From NCBI RefSeq assembly GCF_028475105.1, contig NZ_CP116936.1, positions 5,083,501 to 5,147,500 on the forward strand: 64,000 bases of DNA. The letters run 5' to 3'. The notes below the pieces were generated by a model. That model was not told where the DNA came from and did no database searches. It saw only the letters and a program-made list of their open reading frames with translations. The DNA comes from Micromonospora sp. LH3U1 (lineage in GTDB: Bacteria > Actinomycetota > Actinomycetes > Mycobacteriales > Micromonosporaceae). Positions 1 through 8,452 of the stretch are shown here, piece after piece. Position numbers and translations under genes: made by a program. Each line of letters begins with the position of its first letter. Positions within the stretch are counted from its first letter, which is position 1.

Positions 1-564
<564 letters not shown>

Positions 565-733
565 TGTGCGTGTACTCCCGGGAGAAGATGAAGCGAAGGA
601 TCTGTCCCGCTCTGGGGTGGTTCGGAGCGGTCGTGCGGGCGCGGAAAACACGCCTCGGCAACTCTAGCTCCGAGGTATGACAGTTTTCCCCGCCCGCACA
701 TTCCCCCAGCTCAGCCCGGTCGGCCGCGTCCGG

Positions 734-1804
734 TCAGTAGCCCCCGGGGGCCGGTGGCCGGGCCGCCCGACGCCGGGCCGAACGCCACCCGCCGCGCCGC
801 TCCGCCGCCACCCGCGCCTCGCGCCGTCGGCTCTCGTGGCCCAACTCCCCCTGCAACCGCCGCCAGTTCTCCCACCGGCGGGTGGAGAGCTCGCCGGTGT
901 GCAGCGCATCGCGGACCGCGCAGGCGGGCTCGCCGTCGTGCCCGCAGTCGGCGTACCGGCAGCCCACGGCCAGCCCGGCGATGTCGGCGAACGCCCGGTC
1001 GAGCCCGGCCGCGCCGTCCAGCAGGCCGACCGCCCGCACACCGGGTGTGTCGATCACCGCGCCGCCGCCAGGGATTGGCACGAGCGCCCGCCAGGTGGTG
1101 GTGTGCCGCCCCTTGCCATCGACCCGTCGGATCGACTGGGTGGGCATCATCACCGCCCCGACCAGGGCGTTGACCAGGCTCGACTTGCCGGCACCGGACG
1201 GCCCGAGCAGGCCGAGCGTGCGGCCGGGCGTCACCTCGGCGCGCAGCGGGCCCAACCCGATGCCACGCTCGGCGCTGACCGGCAGCACCGGCACCCCGGG
1301 GGCGACCGCGGCCAACTGGCGGGCCAGCGCGGCCGGGTCGGCCGCGAGGTCGGCCTTCGTGAGCACGACCAGCGGCCGGGCGCCGGACTCGTGGGCCAGG
1401 GCGAGCAGTCGCTCGATCCGGGCCACATCCGGCTCGGGGTGCACCGGCTCCACCACGGCGGCCGCGTCGAGGTTGGCGGCCAGCACCTGGCCGCTGGCGT
1501 CCTTGCCGGCGGTACGCCGAATCAGCGCGGCCCGTCGCGGCAACACCGCCTCCACGGTGACGCGGCGGTCCGGCCAGTGGGTGAGCAGCACCCAGTCCCC
1601 GGCGCAGGGCAGCGCGGACGGGTCTCGGGCGGCGGCGGCCAGCACCGCCCCGCCGAGGCTGGCCCGGACCGGCCCGGCCACCGTGAGCACCGTGCAGACC
1701 CCTCGGTCCACCCGGGCCACCCGACCGGGGTGGTGCTCGCCGCGTCGCGCGGCGTACGCCGCCCGCTCGGCGTCCCAGCCGAGGGCGGTCAGATCGATCG
1801 TCAT
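734..1804 (-). CDS. rsgA: Ribosome small-subunit-dependent GTPase A
   Basis: RsgA is a circularly permuted GTPase that checks late 30S ribosome maturation. The 356-residue protein shows the permuted motif order: G4 VLTKADL (about 147-153), G5 SAERG, then G1 GPSGAGKSS (about 201-209) and G3 DTPG. An OB-fold-like N-terminus precedes them. A cysteine/histidine zinc cluster (GCRYADCGH then ACAV) follows. The C-terminal tail is rich in Arg and Ala, fitting rRNA contact. It is transcribed towards uvrA but is separated by 169 bp, so it is probably its own unit. Start is ATG at 1804. Confidence 0.95.
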   Translation of the reverse strand: MTIDLTALGWDAERAAYAARRGEHHPGRVARVDRGVCTVLTVAGPVRASLGGAVLAAAARDPSALPCAGDWVLLTHWPDRRVTVEAVLPRRAALIRRTAGKDASGQVLAANLDAAAVVEPVHPEPDVARIERLLALAHESGARPLVVLTKADLAADPAALARQLAAVAPGVPVLPVSAERGIGLGPLRAEVTPGRTLGLLGPSGAGKSSLVNALVGAVMMPTQSIRRVDGKGRHTTTWRALVPIPGGGAVIDTPGVRAVGLLDGAAGLDRAFADIAGLAVGCRYADCGHDGEPACAVRDALHTGELSTRRWENWRRLQGELGHESRRREARVAAERRGGWRSARRRAARPPAPGGY

Positions 1805-1982
1805 GGCATCCTCATCGGTGTCGAAGCTGGTGATGGCGGAACACGCGTGCCACGTCCGGCATGATCACCACCTCCGTCCGATGTCCCGGTGCCGCGTCTG
1901 CCGCTGACGGTAGGTGGCGGGCCGACGCGCCGAAAGCGATTTCCCCGGCGACGGCGCGCCGGCGGACCGCTAGGGTCGACGG

Positions 1983-2699
1983 GTGACCACGGATCCGCTG
2001 TTGCTGATGGGCGAGGTGGACGCGGCCACCAGCCGGCTCCTGCGTACCGCCGCTTCTTTCGACGCCGCGGACCTGGCCGCCGCGTCGCTGCTGCCGGGAT
2101 GGACGCGCGGCCACGTGCTGGCGCATCTGGCGCGCAACGCCGACGGCTTCGTCAACCTGCTCACCGCTGCCCGCACCGGGGAGTCGCTGCCGATGTACGC
2201 GTCTCTGGCGGCCCGCACGGCGGACATCGACGCCGGCTCGGTCCGGCCACCCGCCGAGCACCTGGACGACCTGCGGCGTACCGCGGACCTGTTCACCGAG
2301 GCGGTCGCGGCGATGCCGACCGAGGCCTGGGCGGCGACGGTGCAGGCACGTCGGGGTCCGTGGCCGGCAGCCCTGCTCGTCTGGGGCCGCCTGCGCGAGA
2401 TCGAGGTGCACCACCTCGACCTGGCGGCCGACTACCGACCCGCCGACTGGTCGGAGACGTTCGCCCACCGACTGCTGCGCGAGGCCGCCACCCATCACGC
2501 GAACGGGCCGACACCGCCGTCGATGGTGCTCCGCCTCGACGGCAGCGAGCACGAGGTGGTCATCGGGGACCGCGCCGGCGCCCCGATCGTCGCCGGTCCC
2601 GTCTCCGACCTCGCCGCCTGGCTGATCGGCCGCGCCAACGGCGACCCGCTCTCCGTCACCCCCGACGGTCCCCTGCCTACTCCACCGGAATGGATATAG
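1983..2699 (+). CDS. Maleylpyruvate isomerase-family mycothiol-dependent protein (DinB fold)
   Basis: The 238-residue protein matches the actinobacterial DinB-like family named after mycothiol-dependent maleylpyruvate isomerase. Its N-terminal half has the typical LLPGWTRGHVLAHLARNADG stretch, and IEVHHLDL supplies further metal-ligand histidines. The true substrate of most members is unknown; mycothiol use is inferred from the family. It starts with GTG at 1983, and the next gene, a metallo-beta-lactamase-fold hydrolase, begins 7 bp after its stop, so the two form an operon. Together they may detoxify mycothiol conjugates, but that is only inference. Confidence 0.85.
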   Translation: MTTDPLLLMGEVDAATSRLLRTAASFDAADLAAASLLPGWTRGHVLAHLARNADGFVNLLTAARTGESLPMYASLAARTADIDAGSVRPPAEHLDDLRRTADLFTEAVAAMPTEAWAATVQARRGPWPAALLVWGRLREIEVHHLDLAADYRPADWSETFAHRLLREAATHHANGPTPPSMVLRLDGSEHEVVIGDRAGAPIVAGPVSDLAAWLIGRANGDPLSVTPDGPLPTPPEWI

Positions 2700-2706
2700 A
2701 AACCTC

Positions 2707-3360
2707 ATGACATACAGCGGAGACGTCACCCACGGCAGCGCGCCGGCGGTACGCGAGCTGGACGGGCTGACCATCAGCAAGCTGTCGGTCGGCCCGATGG
2801 ACAACAACGCCTACCTGCTGCGCTGCACGGGCACCGGTGATCAGGTGCTGATCGACGCCGCCAACGAGGCACCCCGGCTGCTGGAGCTGATCGGCGACGG
2901 CGGGCTCACCGCCGTGGTGACGACCCACCAGCACATGGATCACTGGGTGGCGCTGGAGGAAGTGGTCGCCAAGACCGGGGCACGGGTGCTGGTGCACGCC
3001 GACGACGCGGCCGGGCTGCCGATCGAGGCGGAGCGCCTGGCCGACGGCGACACCGTGCCGGTCGGCGACTGCGCGCTGGAGGTCATCCACATCAAGGGGC
3101 ACACCCCGGGCTCGATCGCGCTGCTCTACCGGGACCCGGCCGGCACCCCGCACCTCTTCACCGGCGACAGCCTCTTCCCCGGTGGTGTCGGTAACACCGA
3201 CAAGGACCCGGAGCGCTTCGCCGCGCTGATCGACGACGTCGAGCACAAGCTGTTCGGCCAGCTGCCGGACGACACCTGGTTCTACCCCGGCCACGGCAAG
3301 GACAGCACCCTGGGAGCAGAACGCCCAGCCCTCCCCCAGTGGCGAACCCGAGGCTGGTAA
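2707..3360 (+). CDS. MBL-fold metallo-hydrolase (glyoxalase II-like)
   Basis: A 217-residue metallo-beta-lactamase-fold hydrolase. The zinc motif HxHxDH is present as THQHMDHW (near residue 78), with GHTPGS, TGDSLF and YPGHG supplying the remaining ligands. This is the layout of glyoxalase II and thiolester hydrolases. It follows the mycothiol-family gene by 7 bp, which suggests a mycothiol thiolester as substrate (inference). A homologous MBL gene sits divergent to uvrA in M. tuberculosis (Rv1637c, from memory), so this is the conserved neighbour of uvrA. The exact substrate is unknown. Confidence 0.88.
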   Translation: MTYSGDVTHGSAPAVRELDGLTISKLSVGPMDNNAYLLRCTGTGDQVLIDAANEAPRLLELIGDGGLTAVVTTHQHMDHWVALEEVVAKTGARVLVHADDAAGLPIEAERLADGDTVPVGDCALEVIHIKGHTPGSIALLYRDPAGTPHLFTGDSLFPGGVGNTDKDPERFAALIDDVEHKLFGQLPDDTWFYPGHGKDSTLGAERPALPQWRTRGW

Positions 3361-3456
3361 CCCCACCACCAAGATCACCAAACGCTGACCGAACACCGCC
3401 AAGATCCAACCCCCGTCGGCGGACGCGGCACCAACGGACGAGCCGCCAGCACGACG

Positions 3457-3532
3457 GGGGCGGGGGCCTGCCGTGCCCGGCGGAGGGATCAAGCCTGACC
3501 GCCCGGAGCCGGGCACGGCAGGCCCCCGCCCC
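3457..3532. terminator. Perfect 25-bp inverted repeat, probable bidirectional terminator
   Basis: Arms 3457-3481 and 3508-3532 are perfect reverse complements (25 of 25, almost all G and C) around a 26-nt loop. The element lies between two convergent genes (MBL hydrolase ending at 3360 and DedA ending at 3607), where it would stop transcription from both sides. There is no clear U-tract, as is common in actinobacteria. The arm is unusually long. Confidence 0.75.
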
Positions 3533-3600
3533 ACCACCGCAACCAAGAACCCTCGCCCACCACCGCAACCAAGAGCCCCCGCCCCACCACCGCAACCAGA
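3528..3600. repeat. Short tandem repeat, about 26 bp x 2.8
   Basis: Three imperfect copies of a 25-27 bp unit with the core CCCACCACCGCAACCA lie directly after the 25-bp hairpin and stop just before the dedA stop codon. No protein-coding role is evident. The strong purine/pyrimidine strand bias (mostly C and A on this strand) is notable. Confidence 0.7.
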
Positions 3601-3606
3601 GACAGC

Positions 3607-4215
3607 TCAGCCGGTCAGAGCGAAGAGCCGTCGCCGAGCCCCCAGCAGCACGACGAATGCCAACACCAGCCCGACCCCCATGGTGACCAGCAGCGGGCTG
3701 GGCTCCCCCGGCAGCAGCCCGGCCAGCGACCGGGACGCGGTGCCCAGCGCGAGGTAGAGACCGGCCCAGGCGGCCGCGCCGATCGTCGCGCAGCCGAGGA
3801 ATCGACGGTACGACATCCGCAGCCCACCGGCGGCCAGCGGAAGCAGCGCGTTGAACACGGGCAGGAACGGCGCGACGACCATCATCCGGCCGCCACCGCG
3901 TCGCAGGATTCCCTCCGCCGCCGTCCAGCGCGTCTCACCGATCCAGCCGCCGATCCGACTGTGTCGCAGCGACTCGGAGTAGCGCCGGCCGATCAGGAAG
4001 CTCAGGGACCAGCCGGCCAGGCAGCCGACCAGCACCGCGGCGAAGGTGGCCAGCCCGGTGGTCGGGCGGCCCACCCCGACGGCGGCCAGGATCGCCACGT
4101 CGCCGGGGATCAGGACACCGAGCAGGGGTACGGCGTCGAAGAGCATGACGAGCCCGAGCGCACCCATCAGCAGCAGGATGGGCAGTTCTCCGATCTGGGC
4201 AAGCCATTGCGTCAT
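3607..4215 (-). CDS. DedA-family membrane protein
   Basis: A 202-residue integral membrane protein of the DedA/SNARE-associated family, thought to move lipid head groups or undecaprenyl phosphate across the membrane. It shows the first re-entrant motif GVLIPGDVA and the family stretch LLPLAAGGLRMSYRRF. Several hydrophobic segments follow. The start is taken at ATG 4215 (MTQWLAQ), since the upstream in-frame extension looks non-coding. The two arginines usually found in the RxxPxxR motif before the AG pair appear replaced here (APFLPVFN), so transport activity may differ. Convergent with the MBL gene. Confidence 0.88.
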   Translation of the reverse strand: MTQWLAQIGELPILLLMGALGLVMLFDAVPLLGVLIPGDVAILAAVGVGRPTTGLATFAAVLVGCLAGWSLSFLIGRRYSESLRHSRIGGWIGETRWTAAEGILRRGGGRMMVVAPFLPVFNALLPLAAGGLRMSYRRFLGCATIGAAAWAGLYLALGTASRSLAGLLPGEPSPLLVTMGVGLVLAFVVLLGARRRLFALTG

Positions 4216-4318
4216 GCCTCGTACGCTATGGCCGTCCCACCACCCTGGACATCCGGTCGTAGCCCCCAGCAACCCCTGGTTTCCGCCTCGGGGTCGCCCC
4301 TGAGGCGGCGTCTCCACC

Positions 4319-5014
4319 TCAGTCGGGTCGCAGCACCTGCACCCACCGTAGCGACGAGTCGACCGACGGTTCGGTGGTGGGCACCGGGTAGTCGGCCAGC
4401 ACGGTCAGGCGGTCCGCCGGTAGGTGCCCCCGGCCGGGGTCGCCGACCAGCACCTCGGCACCTCCGGCGGCGGCCCTCTGCAGGTACGGCAGCATCCGGT
4501 CGGCCATCGCGCGGTCGTAGAAGACGTCCCCGGCAACCACCAGGTCGGCCTCCGCGTCGGTGCGGTCGAGCAGGTCGTCCCCGAAGGCGTCGACGGCGAC
4601 CTGGTTGGCCCGCGCGTTGAGTGTGACGGCGGCAACGGCGTACGGGTCGATGTCGTTGGCGATCACCTCTGCGGCGCCGGCCAGCGCGGCGGCGATGGCC
4701 ACCAGTCCCGATCCGGCGGCGAGGTCGAGCACCCGGCGGCCGGCGGCGAGCTCCGGGTGGTCGAGGATGTGGCGGGCCAGGGCCTGCCCTCCCGCCCAGG
4801 CGGACGCCCAGTACGGCGCGGGCAGGGGGTGCCCGGCGGCGGCCTCCATCCGAGCCCACCAGACGATCGCGTCCTCGGCCAGGTACAGACGCACCTCGGG
4901 GACGAACGGAGTGGGCATCAACCGGAGCCGGTCCAGCCCTGCGCCCGGCGCGTCGATCTCGCGCTCCAGCTCGGTCAGCGCGTCGGCTGCGGTACCTTTC
5001 ATCGGCGCAAGCAT
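4319..5014 (-). CDS. Class I SAM-dependent methyltransferase (lysine/nicotinamide methyltransferase-like)
   Basis: A Rossmann-fold methyltransferase of about 231 residues. Motif I is VLDLAAGSGLVAIAAALAG, with the acidic end of strand beta 2 at ANDIDPYA and a post-I segment DLVVAGDVFYD. The conserved N-terminal stretch MPTPFVPEVRLYLAED and WWARMEAAAG resemble the ETF-beta lysine or nicotinamide N-methyltransferase group. Its methyl acceptor is unknown. Start is uncertain: ATG 5014 is used, ATG 5002 and GTG 5068 are alternatives. It stands alone between dedA and the cold-shock gene. Confidence 0.8.
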   Translation of the reverse strand: MLAPMKGTAADALTELEREIDAPGAGLDRLRLMPTPFVPEVRLYLAEDAIVWWARMEAAAGHPLPAPYWASAWAGGQALARHILDHPELAAGRRVLDLAAGSGLVAIAAALAGAAEVIANDIDPYAVAAVTLNARANQVAVDAFGDDLLDRTDAEADLVVAGDVFYDRAMADRMLPYLQRAAAGGAEVLVGDPGRGHLPADRLTVLADYPVPTTEPSVDSSLRWVQVLRPD

Positions 5015-5195
5015 GCCCCAGCGGAGGGTGGTCGGGGCGGCTTTCACGTGCCGGCGCGCAGAGTTCACCCGACTTCACAGAAAGACCTACGGCACTTCGG
5101 CCAGCGGATCCGGGTTTTGCCCGTTACTGTCGGACAGGTACGGGCGATCATCGGCCACAGGCCGAGGGTCAGCCGCTTTGAACAGGGAGAGATGC

Positions 5196-5399
5196 ATGGC
5201 AACCGGCACGGTTAAGTGGTTCAACTCGGAAAAGGGCTTCGGCTTCATCGAGCAGGACGGTGGAGGGCCGGACGTGTTCGTCCACTACTCCGCCATCGCT
5301 TCGAGCGGATACCGGGAGCTCAACGAGGGCCAGAAGGTCGAGTTCGAGGTGACCCAGGGGCAGAAGGGTCCGCAGGCGGACAACGTCCGCCCGATTTAG
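5196..5399 (+). CDS. Cold-shock protein, CspA family
   Basis: A 67-residue single-domain cold-shock RNA chaperone. Both RNA-binding motifs are present: RNP1 KGFGFIE and RNP2 VFVHYS, and the fold starts with the classic TVKWFN strand. A strong ribosome site (AGGGAGAG) lies about 6 nt before the ATG. The 5' region of about 180 bp is long enough for the structured leader typical of csp genes, but no defined element was recognised. A perfect hairpin follows the stop. Confidence 0.97.
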   Translation: MATGTVKWFNSEKGFGFIEQDGGGPDVFVHYSAIASSGYRELNEGQKVEFEVTQGQKGPQADNVRPI

Positions 5400-5410
5400 C
5401 TCGTGCCGGT

Positions 5411-5437
5411 GACGGCGGCCGGTCTCCGGCCGCCGTC
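5411..5437. terminator. Terminator hairpin after the cold-shock gene
   Basis: Perfect 12-bp arms (5411-5422 and 5426-5437) with a 3-nt loop, 11 bp after the csp stop and 9 bp before the stop of the convergent MFS gene. It can act for both strands. Confidence 0.8.
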
Positions 5438-5446
5438 GCAGCGCAC

Positions 5447-6727
5447 TCAAGACGCCGCCGGGGCGGCGGGCAGGTCCCGCCGCCTCCGGATTGGCCCGAT
5501 CAACAGAATCAACGGGGTGACCGCCAGCCAGGCGGTCATCACGACGATTGCCGTCCTGGCGCCGTAGTGCGCGCCGACGGCACCGGCCAGCACGGCTGCC
5601 AACGGGATCGTGCCGTAGTTGAGCAGATGCATGCTCACCGTCACCCGGCCCAGCAGGTGGTGCGGCGTGTAGGTCTGCCGGAAGGCTCCCTTGACGACGT
5701 TGCCGATGGTCACGCCGAGGCCGATCAAAAGGCCGCCGAGGGCCGGCCAGGCCAACCCGATGCCGGGCGCGGCCAGCGGGATGAGCAGTGCGGGCGGGCC
5801 GGTGAGCACCGCCCCGATCAGCAGTGCCCGTGCGGTGCCACAGCGCCGGGCCAGCGTGGTGGCGAGTAGCGCCCCGATGATCCCTCCGGCGCTCATCACC
5901 CCGACCAGCGCGCCCACCAGGCCCGGTTCGAGACGCAACTCACGGACCAGGAAGACCACCAGGACGGCCTGGTAGCCGGTCAGCCCGATGTTGCTGGCCG
6001 CGCCGAAGACCGTCAGCACCCGCAGGTACGGGTCTCGGATGACGAAGCGCAGCCCCTCGGCGATGTCCCGGCGCAGTGATCGGGACCGGTCCACTCGGCG
6101 AACGCGCGGTTCGACGGTGCGGATCCGCAGCAGCAGGGCTGCGGAGAGCAGGAACGTGAGCGCGTCCAGCAGCAGCGCGGCGACGGCACCGGTGAGCTGG
6201 GCGATCAGGCCGGCGAGGCCGGGCCCGACGACGTAGCTCACGGTCTGGGTCGCCTGTAGCTTGGCGTTGCCCTCCGGCAGTTGCTCGGGTCGCAGCAGCA
6301 CCGGCAGGTACACCTGGTCGGCGGTCTCGAAGAAGACCCGCGCGGCGCCGGCGCTGAGGGCGACCACCAGCAGGTGCATGACGGTGAGCCGGTCCAGCAC
6401 GGCGGCCAGCGGCACGCTGAGGAACGCCAACGCGCAGAGCAGGTCGCAGATCACCATCACCGGTCGACGGGGCAGACGGTCCACCCAGGCGCCGGCCGGC
6501 AGGCCGATCAGCAGCCAGGGCAGCCAGGCCGCGGCGGTGAGCACCGCCACCTGGAAGGTGCCGGCGTCGAGAACGGCGACCGCGACCAGGGGCAACGCGA
6601 CGGTGGTGACACTGCTGCCGACGCTGCTGACGGCCTGGCCGGCCCAGAGCAGCCGGAAGTCGCGGTGCCGCAGCAACCCGCCGGCCCGGCGGACGGGGGT
6701 CGGGTCGCGGCGGGTGGCGGCGGTCAC
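5447..6727 (-). CDS. MFS transporter (macrolide-efflux-like, MFS_3 type)
   Basis: A 426-residue major facilitator with about twelve hydrophobic segments, resembling MefA/enterobactin-exporter-type drug efflux pumps. The loop-2/3 signature reads GAWVDRLPRRPVM. The GTG start at 6727 overlaps the stop of the upstream regulator by 4 bp (GTGA), so the two are translationally coupled. The exported compound is not predictable. Control is likely by the ArsR-type repressor encoded just upstream, acting on the palindrome at 7319-7360. Confidence 0.9.
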   Translation of the reverse strand: MTAATRRDPTPVRRAGGLLRHRDFRLLWAGQAVSSVGSSVTTVALPLVAVAVLDAGTFQVAVLTAAAWLPWLLIGLPAGAWVDRLPRRPVMVICDLLCALAFLSVPLAAVLDRLTVMHLLVVALSAGAARVFFETADQVYLPVLLRPEQLPEGNAKLQATQTVSYVVGPGLAGLIAQLTGAVAALLLDALTFLLSAALLLRIRTVEPRVRRVDRSRSLRRDIAEGLRFVIRDPYLRVLTVFGAASNIGLTGYQAVLVVFLVRELRLEPGLVGALVGVMSAGGIIGALLATTLARRCGTARALLIGAVLTGPPALLIPLAAPGIGLAWPALGGLLIGLGVTIGNVVKGAFRQTYTPHHLLGRVTVSMHLLNYGTIPLAAVLAGAVGAHYGARTAIVVMTAWLAVTPLILLIGPIRRRRDLPAAPAAS

Positions 6728-7299
6728 GGTCGCGCCGGCACGCCGTGGACGAACACGAAGACCGGCCGGCGGTCGGCGTCGTCGTCGGGCAGGTCCCGGT
6801 TGGCCCAGCGCGAGAGGATGCCGATCATCTCGCGGCTCAGCTCGGCCAGTTCGGCAGGCGTGAGGCGCAGCCAGTGGTCGGTGGAGAACGGCGCGTCGTC
6901 CCAGGATGCCTGCTCGGCCTCGTCGGCGGCGTGCCATGCGCGGGCCAGTGCGACGTGCCGGTCCAGGTTGAGCGAGGTGGCGGCGTCGGCGACTGCCCGA
7001 GCGGCCGGGTCGGCGTCGAAGTCGGTGTTGGACCAGCGCAGCCCTCGGGTGACGAGCCGCCACCACCGCTCGCGCCGGTCCCGGGCCAGCTCGGGGGCCT
7101 CGGTGACCAGGTCTGCGGCCGCGAGGACCTTGAGGTGGTGGCTGACGTTCGCCGGTGCCTGGTCGGTGCGCTCGGCGAGCAGGCCGACGGTCGACGGCCC
7201 GTGCACCTTGAGCACGTCCATCAGCCGGCGGCGCAGCGGGTGGGCCATGGCGGCGAGGACCCGCGAGTCGGTGACCTGGCGTACGTCGGAGCTTTCCAT
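6724..7299 (-). CDS. ArsR-type winged-helix regulator
   Basis: A 191-residue helix-turn-helix protein. The DNA-binding domain is N-terminal (about residues 10-75: AAMAHPLRRRLMDVL then APANVSHHLKVLAAADLV), as in ArsR-type repressors, followed by a C-terminal region of unknown ligand specificity. It shows no obvious metal-binding cysteines, so it probably senses an organic ligand. The start is taken as ATG 7299; an upstream in-frame extension would run through the operator. Its stop overlaps the start of the MFS exporter. A 42-bp palindrome upstream suggests autoregulation. Confidence 0.88.
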   Translation of the reverse strand: MESSDVRQVTDSRVLAAMAHPLRRRLMDVLKVHGPSTVGLLAERTDQAPANVSHHLKVLAAADLVTEAPELARDRRERWWRLVTRGLRWSNTDFDADPAARAVADAATSLNLDRHVALARAWHAADEAEQASWDDAPFSTDHWLRLTPAELAELSREMIGILSRWANRDLPDDDADRRPVFVFVHGVPARP

Positions 7300-7318
7300 G
7301 ACTGCCAGACTGGCATCC

Positions 7319-7360
7319 GCAACAACTGTTGCGCAATACTTATTGCCCAACAGCTGTTGC
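7319..7360. promoter_or_regulatory. 42-bp operator palindrome upstream of the ArsR-MFS operon
   Basis: Two 20-bp arms (7319-7338 and 7341-7360) match as inverted repeat at 18 of 20 positions around a CT centre. The inner core is GCAATA-CT-TATTGC and each arm itself contains a near-palindrome (CAACAACTGTTG and CAACAGCTGTTG). It is AT-richer than its surroundings and lies 20 bp before the regulator start, so it probably overlaps the promoter and binds the ArsR-type protein as nested dimers. Confidence 0.75.
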
Positions 7361-7409
7361 GGAATGAACGTGAAGAGGGGCGACCCGGCGGCTACGGGCC
7401 GCCCCTCGC

Positions 7410-8294
7410 TCAGGCGACCAGCCGGCGGGCCAGCTCGTCGGCTACCTGCTTGGCCATGGTGGGCGGGATCGCGGCGGCGATCTTCTCCGGCGTCAGCGAG
7501 GCCAGCACGCCCTGGACGATCGCCGGCTCGTCGGTGAAGTCCTGCTTGGACAGCGCCGTCAGTGCGGTCTGCAGGGTGGTCACCTGCGCGGCGAGCGACT
7601 TCAGCGTCGGGTGCGCCGGCACGTAGTTCGGGACGGTGGCATCCTCACCCATCGCCATCCGGGTGTAGATCTGCCCGACCGGGTTGCGGCCGTCCAGCAC
7701 GGTGAGGTTCTTGTGAACGGTGGCCAGCCAGTTGTGCTCTTCGGGGGTCATGTCGTCGTCCTCCAGGAGTCCGATGGAGCTGAGGTAGCGGCGGAACAAT
7801 GGCCGCTGGTCGCGACCCGCCTTGGTGGCGTCACGAAAGAAGCTGAAGTGGGTGTGCCAGCGGTGCGAGCTGTCGCCGGTGGTGCGCTTGCCGAGGCGAT
7901 CCCACCGCTTCACCGTGGTGCCGTTGGTGCTGTAGATAATCTCGCGGATGTCCCGGGTGTCGGCCGCGTTCGCGGCGCACTGCGCCACGCACCAGACCGA
8001 GAAGCTGGCCAGGGTGTGCGTACGGCCACCGGAGCGGACCTCGAACCCGCCGACGTCCAGCGCCGCCGCGTCGAGGGTCAGGCCGGCGCGGTCCCGGGGT
8101 GACTCGACCACCGAGTAGTCGTTGGTGACCACCCGGTCCGATCCGCAGTGGTAGCCGCCCCGGTGGGCCGGGTCGCCGACGATGCCGACCTCCGCCGGCT
8201 CCAGGTCCGCGTCGCGGACGGTCTTCGGGTCGACGTTCAGATGGGTGAGAAGCAGGCTTCGGACGGCCAGTAGGTTAGCCGGGGCCCGGGTCAT
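7410..8294 (-). CDS. Phage-type peptidase/endolysin-like protein (M15-like pattern), orphan
   Basis: A 294-residue protein like those found in actinophage lysis regions and as lone chromosomal genes. It carries GGYHCG (His49), LTLDAAALDVG (Asp80) and RWHTHFSFF (His147/His149). This His...Asp...HxH order matches zinc D-Ala-D-Ala peptidases of the M15 type, so a peptidoglycan peptidase role is plausible but inferred. A Thr/Leu-rich segment LAAQVTTLQTALTAL and a helical tail end the protein. No signal peptide, holin or other phage gene is nearby, so export is unexplained. The ORF opens at 8294. Confidence 0.6.
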   Translation of the reverse strand: MTRAPANLLAVRSLLLTHLNVDPKTVRDADLEPAEVGIVGDPAHRGGYHCGSDRVVTNDYSVVESPRDRAGLTLDAAALDVGGFEVRSGGRTHTLASFSVWCVAQCAANAADTRDIREIIYSTNGTTVKRWDRLGKRTTGDSSHRWHTHFSFFRDATKAGRDQRPLFRRYLSSIGLLEDDDMTPEEHNWLATVHKNLTVLDGRNPVGQIYTRMAMGEDATVPNYVPAHPTLKSLAAQVTTLQTALTALSKQDFTDEPAIVQGVLASLTPEKIAAAIPPTMAKQVADELARRLVA

Positions 8295-8452
8295 GGGGTC
8301 CCCCTCTCTGCTGAACGGGGACCGGGCACGACGTCACACCGCGTACGCGGTGCTGGGCTTGAGGCGAGCCCGGCCTATTGATGCACGGCGCCGGGCGTTG
8401 ACTCAACCATAGCCCGCATTTTCGGAGAATGCCCAGCTCAGAAGGGGTCTGT

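Noticed and set aside
3339..3757. Proline-rich small frames across the 3.4-3.7 kb spacer
   Set aside because: They run through a perfect hairpin and tandem repeats between convergent genes; no ribosome site.
5447..7336. Longer version of the MFS gene reaching into the regulator
   Set aside because: The extra 203 codons cover the regulator in another frame; the GTG at 6727 with the 4-bp overlap explains the locus.
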